Positions 1 through 7,412 of a DNA stretch of 18,973 nucleotides are shown here, in pieces (position 1 is the stretch's first letter; the number at the start of each line of letters is the position of its first letter). Below the pieces are notes generated by a model, which ran no database searches, had not been told where the DNA came from, and worked only from the letters and a program-made list of their open reading frames with translations. The stretch lies in NCBI GenBank assembly GCA_041596215.1, contig JBFHIZ010000038.1:1-18973 (forward strand). Direction: 5' to 3'. This DNA comes from JBFHIZ01 sp041596215. GTDB lineage: Bacteria; Bacillota; Clostridia; Lachnospirales; Lachnospiraceae. The translations under genes and the position numbers were made by a program.

Positions 1-1145
1 GCATCGATCACTTTGCTGTTTTTTGCCAATCGATAAAGTGTCATTTTAATTGATATTACTTCTTCATCATTTGTTGCCTCATACAACATTTCCAAAAACG
101 GTTTGATCGATTCATAAGGATAACTAAATAATAAATCTCGTGCCTCCACTTGTTCTAAAATGCGACCATCTTTTTTTACATCGAGGGACCAATTTGATAC
201 AAATTTTGGATAAAACAATTCTTGTTTGTCTCTTAAATCATCTCTTATGCTAGAAACAAAATCCATATTTAAAGGCACTTTCGATAAAAAAACCTGCGAA
301 TGATTTAATCCAAGATTCGAGCATAATACTCGTATTACTTTCATATCCAGTTTTCTTGTCATATCCAATTTTACGGGTGCCAGTTTTTTTCTTCGTTTCA
401 TAGCCTCACGCATTACATCACTATAATTTAAATCTTCATCATTAATTGCATCAATATCAATATCTGCGTTTCTTGTTAATTTAACTAAGGATTTTGCTTT
501 GATATGATACTTCGGAAATATTTTTTTCACAAAATGCAAAATAATTTCTTCTACTAATATATATGTGGATGGATTAGGTGGAATCGAAATGATTCGCTCA
601 ATCCCACTACTTCCGCATGGAATAATCCCTATTTTTTCTTTTCCCTTCGTTGTTTCCATTACGACAACTGCGTAGATTGCTCCATTTGACATAAATGGAA
701 AGGATTGCTGCTTTCCTACAATCATGGGGGATAACAAGGGCGCAATCTCAGTATCAAAATAGATTTCTAGAAAAGTCGCCTCTTTAATTGTCAACTCATA
801 AAATTTCATTTCTTTTATACCATATTTCCTGATTTCATTTTTTAATTTATCATAAATAGAATCTCTAATTTCACATAATCGGTTTGTTTCTGTAATAATC
901 GCATCAATTTGTTCTTTGCTTGTCATCTTTGTTTTATCTTCTTTTATTTCTTCATCAATAAGCATTTGATCTTGTAACGTTCCTACGCGAACACGAAAAA
1001 ATTCATCTAAATTACTTTGAAAAATTGACAAAAAGAATAATCGTTCACACAAAGGTACTCTTTTTTCTGCGGCTTCTTCCAATACTCTTTCATTAAATTT
1101 TAGCCAAGACAATTCTCTATTTGCAAATATTACTTTTTTACTCAT
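1..1145 (-). CDS. ppk1: Polyphosphate kinase, N-terminal part (cut by window edge)
   Basis: Polyphosphate kinase transfers the gamma-phosphate of ATP reversibly onto a growing polyphosphate chain. The 381 complete codons present are the N-terminal and head regions and the start of the first catalytic domain. Visible family hallmarks are the N-terminal ANRELSWLKFNERVLEEA block (residues about 8-25), SNLDEFFRVRVGTL (about 44-57), and, close to the edge, DLLFSYPYESIKPFLEML followed by ISIKMTLYRLAKNS. The family is usually near 700 residues, so just over half is here. The autophosphorylated catalytic histidine lies further downstream and cannot be checked. Start: an ATG at 1150 runs into a stop after two codons, whereas the ATG at 1145 opens the frame and has AAAGGAG 8 bases upstream. 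The gene appears to have its own promoter, because a terminator separates it from the chemoreceptor gene upstream. Identity is very likely; the intactness of the rest is unknown. Confidence 0.95.
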   Translation of the reverse strand, partial: MSKKVIFANRELSWLKFNERVLEEAAEKRVPLCERLFFLSIFQSNLDEFFRVRVGTLQDQMLIDEEIKEDKTKMTSKEQIDAIITETNRLCEIRDSIYDKLKNEIRKYGIKEMKFYELTIKEATFLEIYFDTEIAPLLSPMIVGKQQSFPFMSNGAIYAVVVMETTKGKEKIGIIPCGSSGIERIISIPPNPSTYILVEEIILHFVKKIFPKYHIKAKSLVKLTRNADIDIDAINDEDLNYSDVMREAMKRRKKLAPVKLDMTRKLDMKVIRVLCSNLGLNHSQVFLSKVPLNMDFVSSIRDDLRDKQELFYPKFVSNWSLDVKKDGRILEQVEARDLLFSYPYESIKPFLEMLYEATNDEEVISIKMTLYRLAKNSKVID

Positions 1146-1318
1146 ATCATAGACTCCTTTCCGTATTTTTCTTTTAAAAAAATTTACAATCTTTTCTTTT
1201 AAGCATATCATATATCCAACCCTCTAATGCCATTCTTTTCTATTTTTCAATAAGTTTAGTATCCCCACAATACTATTTTTTTAGTGTAATATTTCGTTTC
1301 ATTTATATCTATCTTTTT

Positions 1319-1348
1319 ATTGTAAAATATTCCTAAGAAATATGTAAA
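1319..1348 (-). promoter_or_regulatory. Candidate ppk1 promoter
   Basis: On the minus strand TTTACA (1348-1343) is followed after 18 bases by TACAAT (1324-1319); each hexamer matches five of six sigma-A consensus positions. A start near 1311 would give a leader of about 165 bases before the ppk1 ATG. A second TTTACA overlaps the -10 element 22 bases after the first, with a TTAGGA between, which recalls the roughly 11-base spacing of Gram-positive PhoP boxes. The rest of the 1151-1380 gap is AT-rich and holds nothing else I recognise. Confidence 0.4.
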
Positions 1349-1383
1349 TTTTTTTATTTTTGCTTCTCTTTGTATATTTCCAT

Positions 1384-1414
1384 AAAAAAACCCAAAGCAT
1401 TGCTTTGGGTTTTT
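1384..1414 (-). terminator. Rho-independent terminator of the chemoreceptor gene
   Basis: A 13-pair hairpin has arms 1386-1398 and 1402-1414, a three-base loop, and a CCCAAAGC core. On the minus strand it is followed by a run of T (seven in 1390-1384, partly in the stem), and it lies 11 bases past the stop codon of the chemoreceptor gene. The plus-strand side also carries T residues, so the hairpin could work in both directions, but no plus-strand gene ends here. Confidence 0.85.
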
Positions 1415-1424
1415 CATTCATTTT

Positions 1425-3137
1425 CTACAATATAAAATGATCTACTTGTTTTTTTAATTCTTCTGCATATTCTGCAAGCATCGTTGCGGTTGCTGATATC
1501 TCCTGCAAATTAGCCGATTGTGTAACTACAGATTCTGTTACATTACTTACGGAATCTGCGCTTTTTGTTGAAACTTTATCAATTTTTTCTACCGATTCAA
1601 CCACATTTTTGATCTCTTTTGAAAAAATTTCCATTTGTAAAGTCACATTTTCAATGCTATCATTTACTAATTTTGTACCTTCTTTAATATCTTTAAAATT
1701 TGTTTTTGTAATAAGGGAAAGTTTATTTCCTTTTTCAAGCTGTTCTAATCCCTCTTCCATATAGGAATTCATTGCAACCGATTCTTTTTGCACTTCTTTT
1801 ACAATATCACCTATTTGATTTGCCGCTTGCTGCGTACTATCCGATAATTGTCGAATTTCATTTGCTACGACTGCAAATCCTCTTCCTGCTTCCCCGGCTC
1901 TTGCTGCTTCAATCGAAGCATTTAAAGATAACAGATTTGTTTGAGATGAAATTTCTGTAATTGTTTTTAATATTTGATTCATTAAATTGGAACTCTCCGC
2001 CAGGTTTACTGACTTTGCTGCCACTTGTTTAATCACATGATTCACCTTATTCATTTGCTCACTGTAATTCTCCATTGCTTCATTTCCAGTATTCGCATTT
2101 CCTAAGGATTCTTTTGAGTTTTCTTTTATAAATTGAATACTCTGCATAATATCTTCTGATATTTTTTCCATATTCTCTACTTTTTTAATTGAATTTTTAG
2201 AATTTTCTTGCTGCTCTTTTACAAAAGTATTCATTTTCTCCATGATTTCTGTAATATGAATACTTTGATCACTATTTTCATTTACACTACAGCTTACAAT
2301 TTTAGAAGAATCATGTATTTGTTCACTTACTGAATCCACATTTTCTATGATATCTTTTAGATTTTTACACATCAGATTAAAATCTTTTGCTAATAATTGC
2401 ACTTCGTCTTTGGATCGTAATATAATTTCTTCTCCACTTAAATCGCCACTTGCAACATCAGAAATTTTCTTTTGTACCTTATGAATCGGTGTTACAATGC
2501 TTCTTCTTAAGAATATTGTTAAAACAACACCAATAAAAATAATTAGTAAGGAAAAAATAATCGTCTTATTTACAATGCCTGCCATTTCTTGATTAATCGT
2601 ATTTTGTACGGCTACACTTCGACTAATTTCAGTCTCTAATAAAGCATTGCTATCAATAATAATCATGGACCCAATACTTGCCATTGTATTCGCATATTCT
2701 AGCCCCGTACTATCGTATATTTCTCCCGTATTTTCTAATAACTCTTGATAGGTTTCTTGATAAGTTTCTAATTCTCGAAGTAATGCTTCTGCCTGCATTT
2801 TATTGGAATTGTAAATCGGATCTTCTCCAATATTTCCAACAATATCAACTGCATAGCCAACCATTTGGTTTACAATACTTAATTCTTCTGGATCCACTTC
2901 TACTTTAGCATAACAAAAATTCTGAATTCTTGTGGACTGATTTCCACTCTCTGTTTTAATATAATTGATATGATTTACATTATCTAATACCGATTCATAA
3001 CTTTGCCGAAACTTCACAAGTGAATTTCCTAAATATAAAATCAATAACAACATAAGCAAGAGCAAAATCATAATCAATCGAATTATTTTTTTCCCAATTG
3101 TTTCGCGAAATAATTTTCTATCTTTTTTATTTTTCAT
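1425..3137 (-). CDS. Methyl-accepting chemotaxis protein
   Basis: A transmembrane chemoreceptor that signals to CheA/CheW. Domains in the 570 residues: a basic N-terminus, membrane helix at about 18-37, extracytoplasmic helical ligand region at about 38-191, second membrane helix at about 192-210, HAMP linker at about 211-263, then a long cytoplasmic coiled coil. The highly conserved hairpin tip is at about 397-428 (SSQTNLLSLNASIEAARAGE followed by GRGFAVVANEIRQL). The periplasmic part resembles a simple four-helix-bundle sensor rather than a dCache domain, so it may read a ligand directly or through a loaded binding protein. AAGGGAG lies 7 bases before the ATG. It follows the sugar permease gene by 93 bases, on the same strand, with a terminator-like structure in between. 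A role in taxis toward the sugar handled by this locus is inferred from position only. Confidence 0.93.
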   Translation of the reverse strand: MKNKKDRKLFRETIGKKIIRLIMILLLLMLLLILYLGNSLVKFRQSYESVLDNVNHINYIKTESGNQSTRIQNFCYAKVEVDPEELSIVNQMVGYAVDIVGNIGEDPIYNSNKMQAEALLRELETYQETYQELLENTGEIYDSTGLEYANTMASIGSMIIIDSNALLETEISRSVAVQNTINQEMAGIVNKTIIFSLLIIFIGVVLTIFLRRSIVTPIHKVQKKISDVASGDLSGEEIILRSKDEVQLLAKDFNLMCKNLKDIIENVDSVSEQIHDSSKIVSCSVNENSDQSIHITEIMEKMNTFVKEQQENSKNSIKKVENMEKISEDIMQSIQFIKENSKESLGNANTGNEAMENYSEQMNKVNHVIKQVAAKSVNLAESSNLMNQILKTITEISSQTNLLSLNASIEAARAGEAGRGFAVVANEIRQLSDSTQQAANQIGDIVKEVQKESVAMNSYMEEGLEQLEKGNKLSLITKTNFKDIKEGTKLVNDSIENVTLQMEIFSKEIKNVVESVEKIDKVSTKSADSVSNVTESVVTQSANLQEISATATMLAEYAEELKKQVDHFIL

Positions 3138-3144
3138 ATAATTA

Positions 3145-3167
3145 CTCCCTTTTTAGCCTAAAAAAGG
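3145..3167 (-). promoter_or_regulatory. Ribosome site that can be masked by the terminator arm
   Basis: On the minus strand the chemoreceptor Shine-Dalgarno stretch AAAAAGGGAG (3154-3145) can pair through its AAAAAGG with CCTTTTT (3167-3161), the distal end of the terminator arm, leaving a six-base loop. This 7-pair hairpin and the 14-pair terminator stem use the same CCTTTTT and so exclude each other. The pairing is seen in the sequence; any regulatory use is inference. Confidence 0.4.
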
Positions 3168-3246
3168 CCAAATGGGAATGCGAGGAAGCATTCCCTGTTA
3201 ATTGTAACTAATTTGGGTAGTGGGAGTGGATTATTTGGCCTTTTTT
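3160..3246 (-). terminator. Structured terminator/attenuator between permease and chemoreceptor genes
   Basis: Two 14-base arms pair perfectly: AAAAAAGGCCAAAT (3246-3233 on minus) and ATTTGGCCTTTTTT (3173-3160 on minus). The first arm encodes the last codons of the permease and the second ends in six T. A second hairpin, GGGAATGC with a six-base loop (3174-3195), is nested directly against the distal arm. The element ends only 22 bases before the chemoreceptor ATG, leaving no room for a promoter behind it. It may be a leaky terminator or a regulated attenuator for the chemoreceptor gene. Confidence 0.7.
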
Positions 3247-4424
3247 CTTGAACGCACATCAAATGCAACCGCAATAATAAAGATGGCTCCTTTTACAACA
3301 TATTGATATGCAATATCGATTCCCATTAAATTCATACCATTTGTAAGTGACATGATTACCAAAGTACCGATAATTGTATTGGTAACTTTACCAATTCCAC
3401 CAGTAACAGCTACTCCACCAATATACGCGGAAGCAATGGCATCTAATTCAAATCCAACTCCTGCTGCCGGAGAAGCTGATTGTAATCTTGATGTATAAAG
3501 AATTCCTCCTAAAGCTGCTAGGACACCCATCGAACAAAATGCAAACAGTTTTACAGCTTTTACATTTACTCCGGATAATTCAGATGCTTGCGCATTTCCA
3601 CCAATTCCATAAATATAACGTCCTAATTTTGTTTTATTTAGCATAAAATTGTAGATCAAAAGTACGATTCCTACAATAACCGCGGTCCAAGGAATTCCTT
3701 TATAATTTGCAAGCAACATAATAATTACCATAATTATTGCTGAAACAAATATCAATCCAAAAATAAATAATGGTGTGGAACTAACTTTAAAATTATATTT
3801 TTGTTTTTGTTTTCTCGCTCTAACTCGAAAATAAGCAACTAATATAATTGCAACAATCCCGATTATCGCAGTTAGTAAATGAAATTTTTCATTAGTTCCA
3901 ATATCTGGAATAAATCCATTCGATAATGCGTTAAAGGTCGGATCCGAAATAATAATCGTTCCCGTACCTTGTAAGGACAAACTTAGTAATCCACGAAAGA
4001 TAAACATCCCTGCAAGTGTTGTAACAAAGGCAGGCACCCCAACCCTGGTGACGATTAATCCTTGGTACATACCAATTGCTAATCCCACTAATAATACAAT
4101 GAAAATTACCAGCCATACATTAAGTTGTTTCGAAAGTAAAATGGATGCAATTGCACCTGAAAATCCAGCTACAAATCCAACTGATAAATCAATTTGAACT
4201 AAAATCAATATCAAGGTCATTCCAATTGCAAGCATTGCTACATATCCTGATTGGTTAATCAAATTCGATATATTTAGGGCTTTTACAAATCCCCCATTTG
4301 TTTGTGATGAAAAATATATTATTATCGCTACTAAGACAATATACATCATATAATCTCTTAAATTTGTTTTCAGCAAGTGAAAAAGTTCACCGAAAAAACT
4401 TTCTTTTTTTTCTTGTTCTGCCAT
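3231..4424 (-). CDS. gguB: Monosaccharide ABC transporter permease (GguB/MmsB type)
   Basis: Integral membrane channel subunit of a CUT2-type sugar importer, 397 residues, the usual length for this family. After a hydrophilic start with an amphipathic stretch, the first membrane helix is at about 26-41 and about ten hydrophobic segments follow. The BPD_transp_2 family signature is visible as ILVQIDLSVGFVAGFSGAIAS near 75-95, with GVPAFVTTLAGMFIFRG near 130-146 and the late conserved GRYIYGIGGNAQASELSGVNV block near 267-287. The product ends in a basic RSRKKAK tail whose codons form one arm of the following hairpin. It starts 17 bases after the ATPase stop with AGGAGGG 5 bases upstream, so it is co-transcribed with the ATPase gene. 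Substrate cannot be told from the channel; the partner binding proteins suggest pentoses or other aldoses. Confidence 0.93.
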   Translation of the reverse strand: MAEQEKKESFFGELFHLLKTNLRDYMMYIVLVAIIIYFSSQTNGGFVKALNISNLINQSGYVAMLAIGMTLILILVQIDLSVGFVAGFSGAIASILLSKQLNVWLVIFIVLLVGLAIGMYQGLIVTRVGVPAFVTTLAGMFIFRGLLSLSLQGTGTIIISDPTFNALSNGFIPDIGTNEKFHLLTAIIGIVAIILVAYFRVRARKQKQKYNFKVSSTPLFIFGLIFVSAIIMVIIMLLANYKGIPWTAVIVGIVLLIYNFMLNKTKLGRYIYGIGGNAQASELSGVNVKAVKLFAFCSMGVLAALGGILYTSRLQSASPAAGVGFELDAIASAYIGGVAVTGGIGKVTNTIIGTLVIMSLTNGMNLMGIDIAYQYVVKGAIFIIAVAFDVRSRKKAK

Positions 4425-4441
4425 TTTTTCCCTCCTATAGG

Positions 4442-5968
4442 CTAGCTTATGGCCATAGCCATTACTTTTTCTTTTGTAGCTTCTTCACTATCTAGTACTC
4501 CTGTAATTCTTCCTTCAGACATTACATATAAGCGATCACTCATTCCCATAATCTCAGATAACTCAGAAGATATCATTATGATGCTTAACCCATTTTCTAC
4601 TAAACGGTTCATCAATTTATAAATCTCATACTTTGCACCTACATCAATACCTCTTGTCGGTTCATCAAGTATAAGTACTTTAGGATTTACAAACATCCAT
4701 TTTGCCAACTGCACTTTTTGCTGATTTCCTCCACTTAGATTTCCAACAAGTTGTTCAATTGATGATGCTTTTAAGTTCATGGATTCCGACAATTCATTGG
4801 TGCATTTAACTTCTTCATTTTGATTAATCACCATACTGGATATTAAATGATCTAAATTTGCAATGGTCGTATTATACTTAATATCTTGAATTAATATCAA
4901 CCCATTTCCCTTTCGATCTTCCGTTACGTATGCTAATCCATCTTTAATTGCTGCTCTCGGGTTCTTGTAAGACTTTTCTTGGCCGTTCATATAAATTGTT
5001 CCGCTTTCGATTTTGTAATTTGGTGTATTTCCAAATACACTTAATGCAAATTCTGTTCTACCAGCTCCCATTAGCCCTTGCAAACCAACGATTTCCCCTT
5101 GTTTTACGTTCAAATCTATATTGTGCAAGATTTCCCTTCCATCTCTGGAAGGATCTGTTACTGTCCAATTTTTCACTTCAAATACTACATCCCCAATATT
5201 TTTCGTTTCTCTTTTCGGAAAAATATTTGTTATTTCTCTTCCTACCATTTGTTTGATAATCTCAGATTCTGAAATTTCTTCTTCTTTTGCATCAATGGAT
5301 CCTACCGTTTGTCCATCCCTTAAAATGGTAACCGTATCAGCTATTGCAATAACTTCATTTAGTTTATGCGAAATCATAATGCTGGTAACCCCTTGATTTT
5401 TTAATTCTTTAATTAATTCTAATAAGTTTTGGCAATCATCTTCATTCAATGCTGCCGTTGGTTCATCTAAAATTAATAATTCAATATCCTTACTTAATGC
5501 CTTAGCGATTTCCACTAACTGTTGATTTCCAACTCCTAATTGCTTTACTTTCATAGAAGGATCAACATTTAGCCGAACTTTTTTTAATTCTTCTCTTGCT
5601 TGAATAATGGTTTCATTCCAATCAATCGTTTTTCCATTCATTATTTCATGTCCATAAAAGACATTTTCATAAATACTAAGTTCAGGAATCAATGCAAGTT
5701 CTTGATATATAATTGCAATCCCTGCTTCTTCACTATTTGAAATACCTTTAAAGTTTTGTACCTCTCCGTTTAAAACTATATTTCCCGTATATGTACCATG
5801 TGGATATACACCTGATAATACTTTCATCAAGGTAGACTTTCCCGCTCCGTTTTCTCCAACTAAACAATGTATTTCTCCACGTTTCACCTTAAAGTTAACA
5901 TTATCTAATGCTTTGACTCCAGGAAACTCCTTCGTGATATTTTGCATTTCTAAGATATAATCACTCAT
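4442..5968 (-). CDS. gguA: Sugar ABC transporter ATP-binding protein, two tandem domains (GguA/MmsA type)
   Basis: Cytoplasmic ATPase that drives the adjacent permease; 508 residues, typical of the fused double-ATPase subunits of CUT2 importers (RbsA, XylG, GguA). First domain: Walker A GENGAGKST at 38-46, Q-loop glutamine near 89, a shortened signature LGVGNQQ at 144-150, Walker B LLILDEP at 164-170, H-loop histidine 201. Second domain: degenerate Walker A GLMGAGRTE at 298-306 lacking the lysine, full signature LSGGNQQK at 411-418, Walker B VLILDEP at 431-437. This asymmetry is normal for the family and implies one fully competent ATP site. AGGAGG lies 5 bases before the ATG. The gene sits between the ChvE-like binding protein and the permease. 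The choice between GguA and XylG naming rests on its neighbours. Confidence 0.94.
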   Translation of the reverse strand: MSDYILEMQNITKEFPGVKALDNVNFKVKRGEIHCLVGENGAGKSTLMKVLSGVYPHGTYTGNIVLNGEVQNFKGISNSEEAGIAIIYQELALIPELSIYENVFYGHEIMNGKTIDWNETIIQAREELKKVRLNVDPSMKVKQLGVGNQQLVEIAKALSKDIELLILDEPTAALNEDDCQNLLELIKELKNQGVTSIMISHKLNEVIAIADTVTILRDGQTVGSIDAKEEEISESEIIKQMVGREITNIFPKRETKNIGDVVFEVKNWTVTDPSRDGREILHNIDLNVKQGEIVGLQGLMGAGRTEFALSVFGNTPNYKIESGTIYMNGQEKSYKNPRAAIKDGLAYVTEDRKGNGLILIQDIKYNTTIANLDHLISSMVINQNEEVKCTNELSESMNLKASSIEQLVGNLSGGNQQKVQLAKWMFVNPKVLILDEPTRGIDVGAKYEIYKLMNRLVENGLSIIMISSELSEIMGMSDRLYVMSEGRITGVLDSEEATKEKVMAMAIS

Positions 5969-5986
5969 TGTGTCCTCCTATTTAAT

Positions 5987-6026
5987 AAAATCGGCTTCCT
6001 ACAATAACTAATAAGAAGCCGATTTT
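5987..6026 (-). other. Intercistronic stem-loop between binding-protein and ATPase genes
   Basis: Perfect 12-base arms AAAATCGGCTTC and GAAGCCGATTTT (5987-5998 and 6015-6026) enclose a 16-base loop. On the transcribed minus strand the stem is followed by only four T, then by the ATPase ribosome site, so it is a weak terminator at best. This is the typical place for a structure that protects or partly terminates the upstream binding-protein message and lowers ATPase output. On the plus strand the stem is followed by six T, but no plus-strand gene leads into it. Confidence 0.65.
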
Positions 6027-6058
6027 TTATTCTAAGTATCTTTCAACTTAAACTTGCC

Positions 6059-7228
6059 TTATTCTAATCCAATAAAATCATCAGCACTGTAATATTCTGA
6101 GTCAATCAATACAGCTTTAACATTGTCTTGTGTTACTGTTACAATTTCTGTTTGTTTTGCTGGCACGTCAATTGTTGTATTGTTGTATGTTGTATCTGTT
6201 GCAGGAGTTTCTCCATTAAGAATAGAAACTGCCATTGCTACAGAATCTGCTGCTAAAGTTCTGGTATCTTTGAATACGGTCATTGATTGTTTTCCATCAA
6301 TAATATATTGAATGGAAGCTTTTTCTGCATCTTGTCCTGTTACAACATAAGAAGTTACGTCAGCATCTGCTGCAAAAGTATCAGCGATTGAACGAGCGGT
6401 TCCATCGTTAGGAGCTAATACACAAACATCACCTTTTTGTTCTGTAGAAGCCGTCGTTAAGTTTGCTTCTGCTAATGATTTTGCTTTATTGAAATCCCAA
6501 TCTGTTGTAATTTGACCAATGATTGTTCCTAATTCATCACGAGATAACTCTAATGAATCCTGTAAGGTCATTGCTTCCGATGAATTTGCAATTACAAATG
6601 TTCCATCTGCAATTTTTGGTTGAAGAACACTCCATGCACCTTCAAAAAATATAAACGCATTATTATCTGTTGCTGCACCAGCATATAGATATAATGGTGT
6701 TCCTTCACCTGCTGCATTATCTATTAAATATTGTCCTTGTGCTACACCTACTGAAAAACTATCAAATGTTACATAGTAATCAACCGCATCTGTTCCTGTA
6801 ATTAGACGATCATAAGCGATTACCGTAACTCCAGCATCTTTCGCTTCTTCAACTGCTGCCGCTGCTGCTGCTCCATCTTGTGCGCAAATAATTAAAACTT
6901 CAATTCCTTGTGAAATCAATGTTTCTACATTTGTTTTTTCTGTAGCGGATGAACCTTGGCTAAATAGAACTTGATTGGTAAATCCTGCATCTCCTAAAAT
7001 TGTTTCAAATTGTGCTTGATCTTGTAACCATCTTGGTTCATCTTTTGTAGGTAATACAATACCTACTTGTATTCCATCCATTTCTTCTTCTACTACTTCT
7101 TCTGCTGTGTCATTTGCCACAACTTCATTTGTTGTATCTGCTTCATTTACCGCATTGTTTCCACAACCTACTAATAAGGTTGCAACCATTGCTACGGATA
7201 AAACGATACTAAGTACTCTTTTTTTCAT
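6059..7228 (-). CDS. chvE: ChvE-like multiple-monosaccharide-binding lipoprotein
   Basis: Extracytoplasmic sugar-binding component of the importer, 389 residues. The signal peptide MKKRVLSIVLSVAMVATLLVG ends in the lipobox LVGC with Cys22 as lipid anchor; an acidic, threonine-rich linker (about 25-52) follows. The Peripla_BP_4 fold shows GIVLPTKDEPRWLQD at 56-70, VIAYDRLI at 136-143, TDNNAF at 187-192, PNDGTA at 273-278, GQDAE at 298-302 and TVFKD at 317-321. These blocks match the ChvE branch of the family (family recall: PTK..RW, AYDRLI, DDNNAF, GQDAE, FKDTR). An in-frame ATG 87 bases upstream was not used: it has no ribosome site, and the ATG at 7228 has GGGAGG 7 bases before it and opens a proper signal peptide. 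Hairpins lie before and after this cistron. The sugar bound is unproven. Confidence 0.93.
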   Translation of the reverse strand: MKKRVLSIVLSVAMVATLLVGCGNNAVNEADTTNEVVANDTAEEVVEEEMDGIQVGIVLPTKDEPRWLQDQAQFETILGDAGFTNQVLFSQGSSATEKTNVETLISQGIEVLIICAQDGAAAAAAVEEAKDAGVTVIAYDRLITGTDAVDYYVTFDSFSVGVAQGQYLIDNAAGEGTPLYLYAGAATDNNAFIFFEGAWSVLQPKIADGTFVIANSSEAMTLQDSLELSRDELGTIIGQITTDWDFNKAKSLAEANLTTASTEQKGDVCVLAPNDGTARSIADTFAADADVTSYVVTGQDAEKASIQYIIDGKQSMTVFKDTRTLAADSVAMAVSILNGETPATDTTYNNTTIDVPAKQTEIVTVTQDNVKAVLIDSEYYSADDFIGLE

Positions 7229-7362
7229 TTTTTTCCTCCCTTGATGAATTAAGTTTACTATTACAAGAGAAATCTTATCATGAATATTTCTAAATAAACT
7301 TGCTTTCTTCTTCACTTTTTTATCCTATTTTTTTATTTTTTTCGGAATTTTAGCATATTTTT

Positions 7363-7397
7363 GTCGCACATTTTTGCTTTATACAAAAATGTGCGAC
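7363..7397. repeat. Perfect 14-base inverted repeat upstream of chvE
   Basis: GTCGCACATTTTTG (7363-7376) is repeated in inverted form at 7384-7397, with a seven-base loop. The GC-rich GTCGCACA ends stand out in a very AT-rich gap between the two binding-protein genes. On neither strand is the hairpin followed by a T run, so it is not a standard terminator. It could be an RNA stem that stabilises or processes the message, or a protein-binding site in front of chvE. The remaining 7229-7362 is AT-rich; I see no convincing promoter in it. Confidence 0.6.
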
Positions 7398-7412
7398 TCC
7401 TATGTTTATTGA

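Noticed and set aside
4948..5396. Plus-strand open frames across the ATPase gene
   Set aside because: They are antisense to an intact, well-conserved ATPase and have no ribosome sites; the composition is that of a shadow frame.
7229..7315. N-terminal extension of the ChvE-like protein to an upstream ATG
   Set aside because: It lacks a ribosome site and would bury the lipoprotein signal peptide 29 residues inside the protein; the ATG at 7228 has GGGAGG and a proper lipobox.
7363..7397. Inverted repeat read as a rho-independent terminator
   Set aside because: After the stem the minus strand runs into A residues and the plus strand into TCCTATG; neither has a T run.
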